In this document: positions 63,734-64,000 of the stretch, one piece after another
Layout of the letters: the number at the start of each line of letters is the position of its first letter
Numbering within the stretch: the stretch's first letter is position 1
Source: Solobacterium moorei
GTDB lineage: Bacteria; Bacillota_I; Bacilli_A; Erysipelotrichales; Erysipelotrichaceae
Assembly: GCF_036323475.1 (NCBI RefSeq)
Contig: NZ_AP028934.1
Span: 186,001 to 250,000, forward strand
Direction: 5' to 3'
DNA: 64,000 nucleotides
Notes under the pieces: model-generated
What the model was told of the DNA's origin: nothing
The model's database searches: none
Seen by the model: only the letters and a program-made list of their open reading frames with translations
Made by a program: the position numbers and the translations under genes

Positions 63734-64000
63734 ATGGATAAATATCGTGTAGGAATTAATATGTTGGTTGCTTCCGCAATCGTTAGAGCAGTTATATTAT
63801 GTACACCATTAGGCTGGTTAGCAATCGTTAGATTGTTATTAAATCTTGCTTGTTTAGCAGTTGCGATTGGTGGTTTATGGTATCTATACCAAGCAACTGG
63901 TGGACAGAAGGTTACAAACGGTTTGATTTACACAGCTATTGCGATGGTAGCGTATCGCATTGTGTTAGGAATCATCCATGGTTTCTTCGGAAGTATTATC
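63734..64000 (+). CDS. Small membrane protein, 3' end cut by window
   Basis: ATG at 63734, preceded by AGAGGAA; the frame is open through base 64000, giving at least 89 residues. Two to three hydrophobic segments are visible (MLVASAIVRAVILCTPLGWLAI, LLNLACLAVAIGGLWYLYQ, GLIYTAIAMVAYRIVLGIIHGFF). No family recognised. It follows the oxidoreductase stop by ten bases and is probably in the same operon. Confidence 0.7.
   Translation, partial: MDKYRVGINMLVASAIVRAVILCTPLGWLAIVRLLLNLACLAVAIGGLWYLYQATGGQKVTNGLIYTAIAMVAYRIVLGIIHGFFGSII

Overview
The window is low-G+C DNA with Firmicutes-style ribosome binding sites and densely packed, mostly plus-strand operons. The gene content (upp, tilS-hpt-ftsH, a glmS ribozyme, a DUF1146 protein, cellobiose-type PTS genes, D-lactate dehydrogenase, class I aldolase, TPKTG-type surface proteins, ISL3 elements) suggests a host-associated, fermentative member of the Erysipelotrichia/Bacilli. 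This placement is inferred from gene content and style only.

Layout. 1-8680 is ordinary core sequence: the end of an LCP protein, a left-handed beta-helix acyltransferase, a threonine-aldolase-like lyase, a Sua5-type protein, upp, a DUF1146 protein, a solitary PemK/MazF-like protein, then tilS-hpt-ftsH. 8690-19075 is an insertion-sequence graveyard surrounding glmS. It holds a tnpC-less IS66, an IS1634-type element, three ISL3 elements (three of the four full-length ISL3 insertions in the window), a miniature element with ISL3-like ends, and remnants. Each full-length ISL3 insertion has a perfect 8-bp target duplication. glmS itself carries a glmS ribozyme. 19181-26299 holds two divergent, very large cell-wall-anchored surface proteins. 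The larger one has a run of eight Gs in its ribosome-binding region. An internally deleted ISL3 closes this accessory block at 26309-26878.

26981-37177 is a catabolic locus. It has PTS IIB-IIC with a GrdB-like protein, then an M20 dipeptidase and a DUF871 (MupG/GH170-type) phospho-glycosidase. These are followed by a PRD regulator in the opposite direction, YitT, a cytoplasmic aspartylglucosaminidase-like amidase, CutC, the lactose/cellobiose-type PTS IIA and an RDD membrane protein. IIA lies about 7.6 kb from IIB-IIC. The best reading is uptake and stepwise breakdown of an amino-sugar-amino-acid conjugate, such as a muropeptide or GlcNAc-Asn.

37382-51501 is mixed housekeeping: an AEC carrier with D-lactate dehydrogenase, small enzymes, an Mg2+ P-type ATPase, a TetR regulator, a DUF349 protein, MATE, an ECF S component, a methyltransferase, an NrdI-like flavodoxin, pyrR, msrB and class I aldolase.

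51707-60220 is a cell-envelope block. An MBOAT acyltransferase, an acyl carrier protein and an SGNH protein resemble dltB-dltC-dltD without dltA. They are followed by an L,D-transpeptidase and by an operon of D-aspartate ligase, aspartate racemase and a MurE-type ligase. Together these predict a D-Asp cross-bridge peptidoglycan with some L,D-cross-linking, as known in Enterococcus faecium. A second ISL3 copy encoding an identical transposase (60293-61929) lies between this operon and a tRNA-Thr. The window ends with a lipoprotein, a GltD-like oxidoreductase and a truncated membrane protein.
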